From assembly GCF_002105155.1 (NCBI RefSeq), contig NW_019029013.1, forward strand, positions 248,001 to 312,000: DNA of 64,000 nucleotides, read 5' to 3'. The notes under the pieces were generated by a model. The model had not been told where the DNA came from. It ran no database searches and saw only the letters and a program-made list of their open reading frames with translations. The translations under genes and the position numbers were made by a program. Shown piece by piece: positions 21,418-33,350 of the stretch; the first letter of the stretch is position 1, and the number at the start of each line of letters is the position of its first letter. The stretch comes from Lobosporangium transversale. Its lineage: Eukaryota; Mortierellomycota; Mortierellomycetes; Mortierellales; Mortierellaceae.

Positions 21418-23517
21418 TTACCACAGTTTGAGGTTCTTCCTTGTTTCTCGCAGTAATTTCCAAGGCTCAGAATGTCGGATCAATTGGCGACACCACAGAC
21501 GTGTTAGATTAGGAGTATGATCTACAAGCCATCGCACATCATCCAAGTTCACTTCCCTTGTAAGTTCATCTACAAAAAGACTTTCTAGCTGATTACCCAA
21601 CCCACTCAGCACAGACAATTCCAATTGACTGCCTCCAATATGAAGCACCTTGAGTTGCTTTAGTTCGCTCAGACGAGCGTTCAGGAATCTTGCTTGTCTT
21701 AAGTTGAGAAAGTTGAGGCTCTTAATTCGGAGTGTCTCAAGCGTCGAGTAGCACGCCCACGGCAAGGATGATACATCATCCACAGCATCAACCTCTGACA
21801 AAGAATTGTGTAGTTCTTCTTCGTCATTTGTCTCCAGTCCATGAGGAAAGAGACTCTCTGGCAGGAGCTCTGGTTGCTGGGCTTCTAGATCCTTCAGTCT
21901 AGCACAGGTCATTAAGACATGGCGGACGCCCTGACCTGTCAATTCAGTGCAATTCACAATTGACAATGAGCAGAGGCTGTAATTTTGATAAGGAGCAAGG
22001 ACCTCATTGCTCTCTGTGGAAGGTGGATAGGATAACATATCACGGACCCCCTGATCGGTAATTTGCCGACATCCCTGCATGTCAAGCTCCATTAATTTGA
22101 AGCACTGATGTCCCAAGGCGCCCAAAGTTGCATCGTCTATGTTTGTATCAGAAATATCGAGTGTCAAGAGGTTTGGCGAAGCTTTGAAGATTTCCTTGAA
22201 AGCCTGACCATCCAAAAAATGACATTTAGATAATACGAGGCTTGACATGGCAGTCATAATCAGAGTGGGCTCTAGATGGAATCCGGTGAGGTATAAAGGC
22301 GATGCTGTCTGTCCAAGGTTGAGCTTGATAAGATGAGGCGATCGAGCAAAGAGAACAGAAAGAGTATTTCCCGAGACGGCAGTACCATGAAGATTGATAT
22401 CCGTCAGGTGTTGCATTATGGTCCATTGTTGTGGAATGTAGTCTACTGTAGCCTTCTTTACGTCCACAATGGCTTCTAATTCTGGAACTGTTTCTGTTCC
22501 TGTCTCTATACTGCCATCCTCAGATGCATCTGAAGTATATCCGGAGTCTAGAGTCGCATCTGCTTCTCTCGTCAATGGTACAGACAAGTTGATGGTTTGA
22601 ATCGTCCTTAGATAGGGGCATGCATTCATGAGTGTAGGCAGTTCATCTGCTGTAGTATATTCCTCAATGTTTCGAGAGTCATTGGGACTGCTTTGCGACG
22701 GCGAAGCCGAGTCGAGTTCTGACTCCGACAGCTCGTGGAATAGCATTGCGGAGGTTAAAGGAGAAATAATGGATCCTGATGATGATGATGATGATGATGG
22801 CGGTGATAAGGAAGAGGTTGAAGTTGAAACACCGCTGTATTGCTGAAGACAACGGTGGTGGGGATGAACATCATCATCCTGGTCAGCCATAGCCAAACTG
22901 AAATGCCTCAGATTAACAAGAACACCAGCTGCTTTTAATAGATCGCCTCGGACGTCTCGGATATTGTGTAGTTGTAATGCCGACAATCCTTCAATAGAGG
23001 ATTGTATAATGTAGGTGAGTGTAGTTTCATCGAGCTCACCAGCTCCACCGTTGAGTAGAAGGCTGTGTAGATTCAATTTTGATAGATCAGTTGAGGACAT
23101 CAGCAATTCAGAAGCAATGGGAGCTTTTGCTGATGTTGGATCAGATGAATGAATCCATTCGAGTTGCCGAATGTACAAACTCAATCTTGGGAAAGCATTT
23201 ACCATCTCGATGCCATTGAGCGTTCCTGCTTCCACTCGGATTCTTCTCCAAAGATGCCTGATCCAATTCGCATACCACAGTCGACAGACCCTAACAACAA
23301 CCGTAAGAGTGTTCTTGTCCAGATGACCTGCAATAAGATCACATACTTCTGGCAAGTCAAAGATGCTTCTGAACCTCTGATAGTGATAGTGCTGGCGGTC
23401 CTGCTGCTGTTGTTGTAGATGGTTTTTCCTCTTAAGGTTGGAGATCTCTACTGTTGTTACTGCAGGATGACAGTTGGCTTTCTTAACCAAGTCTTCAGGG
23501 CACACTAAAGCAGGCAT
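21418..23517 (-). CDS. F-box/leucine-rich repeat protein
   Basis: Single exon, 699 residues. Probable substrate receptor of an SCF (Skp1-cullin-F-box) ubiquitin ligase. The F-box-like segment lies at about residues 50-95 (FDLPEVCDLIAGHLDKNTL, VCRLWYANWIRHLWRRI). Leucine-rich repeats of the cysteine-containing type follow: LTDINLHGTAVSGNTLSVLF, LTLDISDTNIDDATLGALG, LMELDMQGCRQITDQGVRDM and LCSLSIVNCTELTGQGVRHV. An acidic Ser-rich insert lies at about residues 225-340. The ATG at 23517 is the only plausible start. SCF ligases require neddylated cullin, so it is a potential downstream client of the NEDD8 and NEDD8-E1 genes further along. Target unknown. Confidence 0.85.
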   Translation of the reverse strand: MPALVCPEDLVKKANCHPAVTTVEISNLKRKNHLQQQQQDRQHYHYQRFRSIFDLPEVCDLIAGHLDKNTLTVVVRVCRLWYANWIRHLWRRIRVEAGTLNGIEMVNAFPRLSLYIRQLEWIHSSDPTSAKAPIASELLMSSTDLSKLNLHSLLLNGGAGELDETTLTYIIQSSIEGLSALQLHNIRDVRGDLLKAAGVLVNLRHFSLAMADQDDDVHPHHRCLQQYSGVSTSTSSLSPPSSSSSSSGSIISPLTSAMLFHELSESELDSASPSQSSPNDSRNIEEYTTADELPTLMNACPYLRTIQTINLSVPLTREADATLDSGYTSDASEDGSIETGTETVPELEAIVDVKKATVDYIPQQWTIMQHLTDINLHGTAVSGNTLSVLFARSPHLIKLNLGQTASPLYLTGFHLEPTLIMTAMSSLVLSKCHFLDGQAFKEIFKASPNLLTLDISDTNIDDATLGALGHQCFKLMELDMQGCRQITDQGVRDMLSYPPSTESNEVLAPYQNYSLCSLSIVNCTELTGQGVRHVLMTCARLKDLEAQQPELLPESLFPHGLETNDEEELHNSLSEVDAVDDVSSLPWACYSTLETLRIKSLNFLNLRQARFLNARLSELKQLKVLHIGGSQLELSVLSGLGNQLESLFVDELTREVNLDDVRWLVDHTPNLTRLWCRQLIRHSEPWKLLRETRKNLKLW

Positions 23518-26500
23518 TTCTATTTTTTATATTTTTTTAACAATCTGAAGCGCACGGGCTAATAAAAAAGAAAAGACAGCCAAATCGTAAGAAGGAGACA
23601 CAAACAACTTGGGATCAAGGTGACACGATCTCGGGCCATCCTGTCATCAAACTATTTCCCTGAGAGATCACTTTCTCTTTTTATGAAATCAAAAGGATAT
23701 TTACTTTGAGGTAAGGCTCAGTGCAATGATTAAAGAACGAAAAGGAAGAACTGAAAAGGAGGAGATAAAGGAATGCAACGATCGGAAAGCAAGGAAGGGG
23801 AAGAGTGGAGAGGGTTGTTTGCTCTGCTTAGCAAGGTGTTTAGAGCAAAAGAATGAATCAATAAGGCCAAGCGAATTGGCGGAGGGGGACGAAGGTCTAT
23901 CGAGGCGGTTGAACAAGAGAAAGGGACAGAAGAAAAGGGAGGAAGAAGAAGGATAAGAGGATCTGAACCTGAGATTGATGAAGAAAAAGCCTGCCACTGT
24001 AAAAAAAAAAAAAAAAAAAAAAAAAAGTTTTTGTTTTGCTTTTTTGTTTCTTGTTTACAGTTGTTTCTGTATTTGTGATGGCCTTTTTTTTTTTTGCCCT
24101 CATTTGCTGACGAGACATCCTTATTGGATGCTTTCAACACTTGCTGCATGTTATTCTTTTTATAATTTTCAGGACAAGAATTAGGCAATTGGTGATGATA
24201 TTTAATACATACACTTGATCTGTGAGTATGATATGCGATGATAAACGATCACTCTAATTAGATTTTAATCACCCTGTATTTTTTTTTTTTTATTTCTTTA
24301 ATCGTTATCTATCATGATGACTTCCTAATGGTGTTGACACATCATTTAGAAAAGTGTGACTAAGTAGGTGAAATAACTCCTTAGATCAGCTTTAACGAAG
24401 TTGACTGTGGGCAAGGAGGGGGAAGTAGAGTTAGCGAGTGAAGGAAAGAAAGATGGAGTCCAAGGGTGTATAAATTAAAAAAAAAAACCTGGTAGAGTAA
24501 TAAATAGACGAAACTGCAAATATTTTTAGCTACGAGGATTGTCAATGCGGAATGTGAGAAAAGGACTGACCACTGAGAATTGTATTGGTCAGCTGTAAAA
24601 AAAACTTGATAACCCAGCACGGAGTTTCTTTACTTCAGCGCTCATTGACTCTTGTAATAGCTCGTGTGGTTCACCCTTTTTTTTTATCTTTTCTCCAGGT
24701 CCTGGGTTCAAGCTCCTAACTCATTCCAGGAACTAATGGCCTGCACAAGAACTCTTAATTATAGTCATGATTTGAGAAAAAAAATAAACCCTATAATGAT
24801 TGGACAGTTTAACATCAACCTTGCTATCCTGCAAGTGAAAACGTAAAAAATGAATGATCCGTGGTAGCGTGGGCACCAGCTCTAATCCAGCTCTTCTCCA
24901 GATGGTTGGTTTGTATAAAAAATAAAAATAAAAAACGAGTATACAAAATATAATTGGAACCGGAGAGGAGGAAAGACACCCCCAGTTTGCTTTAATATAT
25001 TTAATTTAATACACAAGGCGCAACATGGACATGTACACATGTCCTCGTACCTCGCTACTTCATTTCTTCTAAAAATATGACCTTGACTCTCACATGTATT
25101 CCTTTTATCAAACTATGCAGATCAAAGCATTGTGAAAAAAGACTAATGGATATGATATGCATGTAAGCAGAAGAATGAAAATATGGGTTGTTATCAATGC
25201 GAGATCACTTTAGGACAAGCATCTCCATCCACAATCACATCAGTGTCTCACACCTATGAGCCGTTGCTTTATTGTCTCCCTATACGCCGAAACAGAAGCA
25301 ATAGTTAAAAAAAGGATTCATTGCCACAAACTCCTTTTCTTTAATTCACGTCCTTTCAAAGGGGCGGACGTCTCCTTTTCAAATCCAAAAGGAGGCATTC
25401 TTTTTGAGTGCTCCTCTGGTGGAGAGTGAGTCCTATTGTATATGTATACTTGTAGTCAACTTTTAGTGCTGAGAAGGACTCTAGTGTCAACCCTAGCTCT
25501 GCCGTTTGAAGAAATGGATACAACTTTCTCCTCAAAGAACTTAAATAAATCCAGACAGCAAGGAGCAAGAAAGGGAAACATGCATAGAGGATATAATTTC
25601 ACTGGAAGAAGGCAAAAAGGCACTCGATAGTTTATGTATCCTTAAAGATTTTAAAAGACGGGTGTTTACAGGCTGCTGAGCACTCAACACACGATCTTGT
25701 TCTTTCTTATTAGGCAACAACATTTATACACTATTATATCTATGTTAGTCGACCTAGGCTTCGAGAGAGGACCTCTGATTGAAGAGCAATTCAGGAGCGA
25801 ATGACAAGGGAAAGAATAACAGTGCACAGATTTAGACGTTAGACGTTGGAAATGGACGAAAAGGGACCAAAAAGGAAGAAAAAATATACAATGTGGATGC
25901 CAGTTTAGGCAGAATGGCAAAGTGAGCAAAACTAGATGTTTAGTAGACTATGGATCACGATAATACCTCTGTTCATTTTTAACAAAATATTCCTGTGCAA
26001 TAATTTTAGGCCCAACATTTGAGCTAACTGGAAGGATGGTCATCCATGCACTTGTGTCTGTTGACTAAAAATATATGCGGCCACCCGAAATGCTCAAAAC
26101 TTTTTTTGTCGATGTGTCTGTGTGTGCATCTTGCCTTTCCACAAAAAAAAAGGACGAGGATGAGGGAACAGGCAGTTGGTGGATACTGTAGGCTGGGAAG
26201 AGACAGCCTTTAATTTGTTCCGTCACTCCTCTTTTTCTTCTTTCTGATCCTTCTTTTCTTCAAATCCTCTTTCTTCTTTTCTTCAACCATCCCAATTACT
26301 CTCTCTCTTCTTCTCCTCTTTACTTTTCTGTATTCTAACGACGATATTGGAAACTCAACCTCCTCCTTCGCTTTGTCATCTTTAACCTGAGCATTACTTG
26401 TAGCCATCAATATCCTTGGTTCCGACACTAGTAGCTTTATTTCAATCTCTCATGCTATCGACTTAAATTTTCACTTATCACTATCGCTATTGCTATTGCT

Positions 26501-27089
26501 ACTGCTACTGTTCAGCGTCATTCCCCGCTTCTCTCGCCGTCGCCGGTGAGTTCATAATTGCGTTTTTGTATCGGGTGGATGTCCATGTTAGTGGCCATCA
26601 AGCAAATAATGAGGGGAATGCTTTTATTATTTCCTTGGGTTTATACTTTTCCTTTCTTCTACTCATCATGTAAACCATCATGAACGGATTCTAAATGAAA
26701 TAGTTCACTCTTTCTCTCTCCCTCACCATATTTCTCTCTCTCTATCCTCTTCATATTTGATCACTAACCCTTTTATCTTTTTGTTTTTTTTTTTTTTTTT
26801 TTTGCCTTCGTCTGTAGTTCCACAACTCACAGCTTACATCCAATAATCGTGAGCGCATCCTCACACGAGACTTCATTGTTCACCATTTTTGTCAGCAGAG
26901 TGCTCTCGATATTACTTTTTTTTTTTTACCCCACACAGTGGCATTCACTCTCTTTTGCTCTTCTCGTCTGTTGGTATCAATACATCCATTCTTTTGTGAG
27001 CATATAAAAATATAAACTACCTCTTCTCTCTCCCTTCACACACCGTAATAACTCCTTTACTAATTTCCCTGACATAACATAAAACCATC
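23518..27089. other. Divergent intergenic region, F-box / Caf120-like genes
   Basis: 3.6 kb without a convincing gene. A basic 72-residue frame at 26210-26428 (minus) is the complement of a CT-rich leader tract. A likely 5'-UTR intron of the downstream gene runs from 26546 (CCG|GTGAGT) to 26817 (T-rich tract, CTGTAG|TTCCAC); this is inference from splice consensus only. Confidence 0.45.
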
Positions 27090-30041
27090 ATGGCAGGAAC
27101 CGATGTCCAGCAAGGTAAAGTGGAAAATCAGCATCCTTTCAAGCTGTGCTCTTTTTGTTTACAAATAATTTTGCTTAAATGAACGCCGCTAATCTATTCT
27201 AAACTCCTCCATCCGTGCTACTACATTCTCATATATTTTCTGATTGTATTTATTGCTCTCTTTTCCATCATGGCTGTTATCGCAAAAGCAGAATGGAGTT
27301 CGGGAGATTTGATGAAGCATGATCAAGGTGCCAAGTCCTCACCATTTTTATCCCCACTGGCCGTCAATGGCAGCAGGACAACAGTGGCCTCTTCAACTTC
27401 TTCAAATTCGGGTTCCGATCTAGATTGTATCGAAGCAAAGGTCGAGGGACTAGATATTAGTTCATCACTGCTGGTTTCATCCACAGGGATCAGCTATCCT
27501 TCCCCGCCCTCAACTCAACAGGACACTACCAAACCACCAATCCCCCCCACAGACCCATCACCATCTAATGTCGACGCAAAGACCCAACGCAATTCAAATT
27601 TGCCATCGCCCTTACAGATAAATTCATTTGAGCCCAAATCAAGTCAACAAGGCAGCCATGATGGTCAAGGCACTCGAACGCCCTCATCTGCATCGTTTAT
27701 TCAGTCCCCGACGAGCATTTCAGATTCTTCCTCCTCTGGGAGTGCACACCCATCTCACAATCATCCACCCCAACTATGGGCAGCCAACAGCAACAACCAC
27801 AGCCCTCGTCACGGGCCTTTGTTGACTGGCAACTCTTCGCCTGCATTGACACCTCAACTTACAGCATCTTACAATAATAACAATGGTGGCTCCTCAAATT
27901 CACTGGCTCCCCCTGGATCATTCATGCCCGTGCCCGGCGCACCCAGGAAGAGCTCCGTTGCGAGCTTGGGTGCCATTCCTCGTAACTTCACTGGATTCCG
28001 TGGTGCACCTCTAGGTCAGACGTCTGATACAGAATCGGTTTTAAAGCAGTTTGATGTTTATTATGGCAAGGTTTATATTCGCGGTCAGCTTCAGAAAAAG
28101 AACGATCTGGGCCTTGACGGGGCTAAGTTACAAGGGGAACAATGGGCAGTCTACACCGTAGAGCTGGTTGGATCCAAGTTGCGGTTAAGCCCTATTAATA
28201 ATACTACACACCTTCAGCCGGAAGAGATGACCCTTGAGGAGGCTAATGTGGAAATGCAGGACGGACCAAACGGCGGTACATTCACAATTAACTGGAAAGG
28301 AGCTAACAGGACTATTTTCCAACCTGTTCAGCAGCTCAGTCTCGGTGAACCTGAGGCGGGATCGACATGCCAAGATTGGGTCTGTGCCATTCGTCTTAGC
28401 TGTTACGAGTGCTCTCGGCTTCAGGAGATCTATACCTCAACATTACTGCGGCAACCAAAGTTCAGAGAACAAGTTGCGGCCGCGATAGAAGGTCCAGTAA
28501 AGTATGCGGGCACACTCCAGGTCCGGTTCTGGGCAGGTGAAGAGTGGCTGAATTTGTACGTCGTGATCTCGGACCAACGCGGAGAGGAAACCAAGAAGAA
28601 GAAGCAGGGCAAGGTTCTGCAGGCAATACCTATCCGAGGCCAGATTCATTTCTATGAGAATCCCAAGGCTAAAAAACCATTTGTGTCTCTTTATAACGTC
28701 AGTCAAGCCTATGCAGTTTGCCCGAGTCGATTGAGTCTAGATGCGTCCAAGAACAGCAAAGCGGGAGAGGAAGGGTCCTTGATCGTCAAGCTTGAAGGAG
28801 ATGTGGTGATGCAACGGGAGAATCTTGTACCACAACGAAAGGGTTTTTTTAGTGCCGCACCCCCGCCTTCAGCCATAGCACAGAGCCTTCAAGCATTATT
28901 ACCAACCGGTCGATCTATGTTTGCCACATTCCAAGTTCCCAACGCTGTGGAACGTACAAAGCTTTTGCTCGGCACCAGCGAGGCTTTTAGGATATATGGA
29001 AAGCCCGGCCCATTGCTATTTGATTCACCCATGGACCCTGCTGCTATGAACTTTGGATGCACGGCATCATCATTACTTCAGCAAGAACTCTTGATCGGAT
29101 TGGATACTGTCCTTCATATCCCTCAAAGAGGTGAAAGCCTTGCGGACGTCAAGTTTTCATTTGGTGAAGTCCTTCGGAAACGCCTCATTGCAGAGAATCC
29201 CCCAGTCCCACAACGCCCTCATTCTGGGTATTTTGCAAGACGACATAGCACTTTGCCATACGGCGCCTATGGCGTTCATGAAAATTTGGCAGCACCACCG
29301 ATGATGGCAGCCATGCGCGCTAGAGCCTATTCTGGATCTGCTTTCATGGCCCCACATCCCTCTTCTAATTTGCATCCAATGCAGGTTCCTCCATGGGCTG
29401 GCCGCCCCGTCAGCTCCTACATGCCTCAACCTGGACCTCTTGCTTCACCCTATAACCAACATCTTTACCGACCCGCCTATGCCTCTTCCAATACAAGTAC
29501 TGATGAAAACGATGCAAACTTGGTGACGGATGAAGAAGGAGAGGACGATGAATACCCAGATTCGTCGGAAGAGGATGAAGATAGCCATATCACGCCTTTC
29601 CGCCCCCGAGCTGGCTCCCTGATGGCCCCCGCAGCCCCTTTTCGTGGACCGGGAAGCCGCAAGGGCAGTGTCAGTGCACTCAGCGTGCAGAGTGGCCGAA
29701 CAGGTAGAAGCGGTAGCTTTACAAGTGCTCATGGTGTACAGATCGTCATGCCAGGAGAATCACTGCTGCCAACAACGCAAGAGAGGAGGCCAACATCAAC
29801 GGTATTAGAGCTTCCATCGCTCCACTCTTTCTCGGATGAATTTGGTATCAAGGAGGAGCCCGAAGAACAACAGCAAAGGAGAATGAGCGCAGTTGTGTAT
29901 CCAGCACAAATTGTGACCTCTAAGAACAAGATGCGAAGAGATTCTACAGTCAGTGGTCCCAAAAGCGCCGCCTCTGTAACCTCGCCATCTATTCCAGCCC
30001 CTGAGATTGTTACTGCAGTAGCGAACGAGGCTTCAAGCTAA
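27090..30041 (+). CDS. PH-domain protein, Caf120/Skg3-like
   Basis: In yeast, Caf120 associates with the CCR4-NOT deadenylase and Skg3 is its paralogue. I model a 25-nt first exon (27090-27114, MAGTDVQQ) and a large second exon (27292-30041), 924 residues in total; the alternative start is the in-frame ATG at 27270. The N-terminal ~240 residues are Ser/Pro/Asn-rich. The conserved core is about residues 255-600: DVYYGKVYIRGQLQKKNDL, EQWAVYTVELVGSKL, WVCAIRLSCYECSRLQEIYT, then the split PH segment YAGTLQVRFWAGEEWLNLYV and IHFYENPKAKKPFVSLYNVS. An acidic stretch (DEEGEDDEYPDSSEEDEDS) and an Arg/Ser-rich tail follow. It probably acts in the cytoplasm or at sites of polarised growth. Family recognition is from the FWAGEEW-type motif and general layout. 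Confidence 0.8.
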
Positions 30042-30614
30042 TTCATCAAGGGTGACATGGTTATCAATTGTACAAACATTGATTGTTGAGAATAAGTAGA
30101 ACAATCCTCGAAATAACGTTTTCTGTGATGATTTCAGAAGTATACGCCTAATGCCAAAATAATAAATTCATCATACCATTTGCTATTAAATAAATATTGA
30201 TTACGACGGTGCCTAAAAAAGAGGTAATATACTACCTTTTTAATGTATCCTGGGAGTAGAGATAAGAATGTACCAAAAAGATATTACTGCATCTGAAAGA
30301 GGGGTGATTATGGTACATGTACTTTGAGTCTAAAATCAAACCTGACCGACATGACACATTACTTTTCCCTTAGACACGTTCACATAATAGTATAATGGAA
30401 TGAACTTCAAGCAGTAACTATTTATTTCCTTTCCTTTTAACAAAATACGAAGTCAGCGTGATACATCTAAACATTGTAACGAACAAAAAAGAATCATTTT
30501 GGTAGAATCACGGGTAGGGTTGTAAACCTTGTAAGCAGATCAAAGATCAGCTCTTCCCACAAAAACCAGGGACCTAGTCGTGCGATACAGCGATCCAAAA
30601 GTATAAAATTACAT
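30042..30614. other. 3' flank of Caf120-like gene, no gene
   Basis: AT-rich sequence with AATAATAAATTC near 30158 as a possible polyadenylation region. No coding signal seen. Confidence 0.4.
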
Positions 30615-30686
30615 TGCCATTGCCTGGAATCGAACCAGGATCGTCTCGGCCACAACGAGATATACTAACCATTATACTACAATGGC
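30615..30686 (-). tRNA. tRNA-His (GUG anticodon)
   Basis: The complement strand reads GCCATTGTAGTATAATGG..., a 71-nt cloverleaf plus discriminator A. The anticodon arm CTCGTTGTGGCCGAG carries GTG, the T-arm is CCTGGTTCGATTCCAGG and the acceptor stem GCCATTG/CAATGGC. No intron. The extra 5' G of tRNA-His is not templated (C at that place), as usual in eukaryotes where it is added enzymatically. A TTTT run follows the 3' end. A repeat island begins upstream of the gene. Confidence 0.95.
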
Positions 30687-30789
30687 GAACTGAATTCACT
30701 GAAGAATGCCTTAGCCTACTATAAATATATTTATATTTTAATCACGTGATTGCACGGATAACTCAGTCACCCTATTTAGCTTGACAATA

Positions 30790-32084
30790 ATTATAATAAA
30801 AAAAAAAGCCCCCCCTCGACAATACAGCCGTAACAAATACTGGAGGAAGCATCAGAGGGCAGAGAAAGGAGGTGGCAACGATACCTAGAAGAGGGTATGC
30901 AAAGGCACGCTGAATGCAGTGCTGAAGAACGAGAAGCTTGCTTGGAGGGATTACGTGAGGCTTTCGAGAAAAGAGAATATCTGCGAGCAAGAGGAAGCAA
31001 ATGAGAGAAGCAGAATATGAAAGGGTAAGCGAGAGGCGGTAATGCGTGACCAACTCGCAAGAGCTCGTACTTTGCAGGCAGCAAAAGAACGGGAGAGACT
31101 AAGAGTGGCGGCGGAAGAGAGACAAGTAAAGTGTCGGTACAAATGGGTCCGAGCTAAGCAGGAAGCAGCTCGCAAGAGGTACGAAAGGGCTCGAGCACAG
31201 CAGGAAGCAGCCCGTAGGGAAGCTTGCAGGGAAGCCCAAGAGAGAGTACTCCACCAAGAACAAAGACGATGTCAAGGACTGACAAAGGGTTTGCAAGGAA
31301 AGGTAAGTGAATGAATAACAAGAATGATAATGAGCTGAGAACTAGAATGGATTCACGAATAGTTTTATTGCAGACTGAGGTTTACTATGTTACAAATCTA
31401 TCATATTTATACTTGTTTGACTGAAGCGGAGACGCGCTTCAAGAACTCTAAATAAAGCTTACTCAAATATTTCCTAAGGACTTTTACCATATGCGGAACT
31501 TCAAGTGTTGAGTTAACTTAATACACAGGATCCGAGGAAGATATCTGGTGCAATCTTATTTCAAGGTTCCTTGGCACTATAAGCCTTGGTTATTGGTTTA
31601 TAGCTCTTCTAGAATCCTTGGAGCTATTCACGGAGCTAGAAAACTAGGAGACGCGACTTGGCTTGACAGGCAAACTATGCATGGAGGAATGAGTGAAGGA
31701 AATGAGCGGAACAAATTAATCAAGCACACGTGATCTTTTTCAGATTCGAATCAGACAAAAGTCATTCATCAATTCATGAGCTAGACATTGCTTGCTGTTC
31801 GTGACAGACGACGAGAAGCAGCCAAACGTTCAAGAAGGGCACAGCTGCACACCAAGTACGAGGACGAAGTGAGCTCAACGAAGAGGCCCTCGACAGACGG
31901 CTACGTAGGATGGCACAAGAGGAATTGGATTCTGTTCCGACAGTGAGCAATAAAGCACCTCAAGCGAACGTTAGCCCAGGACTAGCAGATCACACTGGAG
32001 CCGTGATACCACAAGATGTCATGGAAAGCACTCTAAGGCAAAGATCTAAGGCAAAGAGAAAGGTTAGTAGGAAGGGGAAGAGTC
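30790..32084 (+). pseudogene. Repeat-island coding debris, Arg/Glu/Ala coiled-coil
   Basis: Broken frames encode a strongly helical, charged segment, for example RLRVAAEERQVKCRYKWVRA and YERARAQQEAARREACREAQ near 31100-31250. Further fragments lie around 31850-32060. There is no single open frame, start or convincing intron set. It leads directly into the RNase H fragment at 32085. It may be the upstream part of the same mobile element or an unrelated decayed gene. Confidence 0.35.
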
Positions 32085-32627
32085 TCTTTATTCTCTGATG
32101 GATCGTTGGAGAATGCAGGAAAGGACTCAACGCGGATGGCTTTTGGAGTTGTTGCGCAGGAGAACGTGGACGAATACACAACAGTAATATCTGGAAAAGT
32201 TGATGGCTATGCCTCATCCAAGGCAGAACTGGCAGGTCTATTCGCAGCAACACTTATTAGTCCAAGGAATGTACCAACAACAGTCTATGTAGACAGTATG
32301 GCAGTAGCACCAGGACAGAAACAGATTGGCAAGGGACCTACGTCCATACCAGCAAGCGAAGAGGCGATATGGGCGTCATTGGAAGCCGTGTACAGAGGAG
32401 CTGCTGCAATTCGACAGGCGGGCGAATTGTATTACGACGACGAAGAGGATGAAGATGACGAGGGTGAGAGAGCCATCAGGACAGTCCAAGACCTTTACCA
32501 TGGATTGGTGCCGAAAGACATGGTCAAGAATTGGAAAGATACTTTTAAGACAATCGCATGCATTGCAAAATATGTGGTTTGCAGATTTACCAAAGCTATC
32601 GAGGAAATCGGAAGGATTGAGATCTGA
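32085..32627 (+). pseudogene. RNase H domain fragment of a LINE-type element
   Basis: A 180-residue open stretch begins SLFSDGSLENAGKDS and continues RMAFGVVAQE, YASSKAELAGLFAATL and TTVYVDSMAV. These carry the first three acidic residues of an RNase H fold (D of SDGS, E of KAEL, D of YVDS), as in fungal non-LTR retrotransposons. After this the sequence diverges into an acidic segment (DDEEDEDDEGE) not typical of the family, and ends at a stop. No reverse transcriptase is present nearby, so the piece cannot be autonomous. Confidence 0.6.
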
Positions 32628-33276
32628 AACAGACGCTGCAAAGCCATCGTCAACTGGGAAAGAGACAATGGCATCACCTCTGTGAGCAAACGTGCTATTA
32701 TGTACCGAGGCTTGGGGGTGCATCTCAGGGGTACTTCCATTTTTATTCATAAGGTCAGAATATTGTGTGGCGGTCGTGGCAGGGCTTTAATAAAAGGCTT
32801 CCACCTGGCAACAATAAAAACAGGTTTGATCTCCTTGACTTGCCACACGCAGAAAACATCTCACGCGCCAGAGGACGCAACTGTGTTAGGAGGCATAGAC
32901 GTAGCAGAGGTGAATTCTTTGGCTCTCACCAGGGGCAACGGCGAACAGCAGACATGAAGGCGATCAGGACTGAGGCAGACCGGCAGGTGGCGGTAAGCTA
33001 CCGACAGCAGGTGAAATTGGCGGCTATGGAGCGCCTGGGAAGTTGCAAAATTTTGATGACTGAGGACTGTGGCTAAAGGATGACCGACCTTTACGCAGAA
33101 CAGGCCAAGTGGGGAGCAGAGCCGCGCCACAGGTCCCAGGGACCAAGGAAGTCTACTCAATGCTGATGTGGTTTATGAACAGGGTGTTGTACTGTGGCAG
33201 TATGACGACGCGGCTTCGGTCGATTATTGGATACCGCTTTATTTGCGACCCCAGTAATAGGGCAACCCATTTATAG

Positions 33277-33350
33277 AGCTAACATCTAAATAAATTCTAC
33301 ATGACCTCGTGGGTTCTTGTTATTAAAAAAAAAAAAAAAAAAAAAAAAAA
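33277..33350 (+). repeat. Third copy of LINE 3' tail with poly(A)
   Basis: AGCTAACATCTAAATAAATT through GACCTCGTGGGTTCTTGTTAT and a 25-nt A run matches the tails at 11367-11552. It sits immediately upstream of a second RNase H fragment, as though the tail had been inserted into an older element. Confidence 0.65.

Noticed and set aside
22770-22800. GAT/CAT trinucleotide run as a microsatellite of interest
   Set aside because: It is in frame within the F-box gene and simply encodes the poly-Ser part of its disordered insert.
26210-26428. 72-codon Lys/Arg/Glu-rich minus frame
   Set aside because: Complement of a CT-rich leader/promoter tract upstream of the Caf120-like gene; composition explains the frame.
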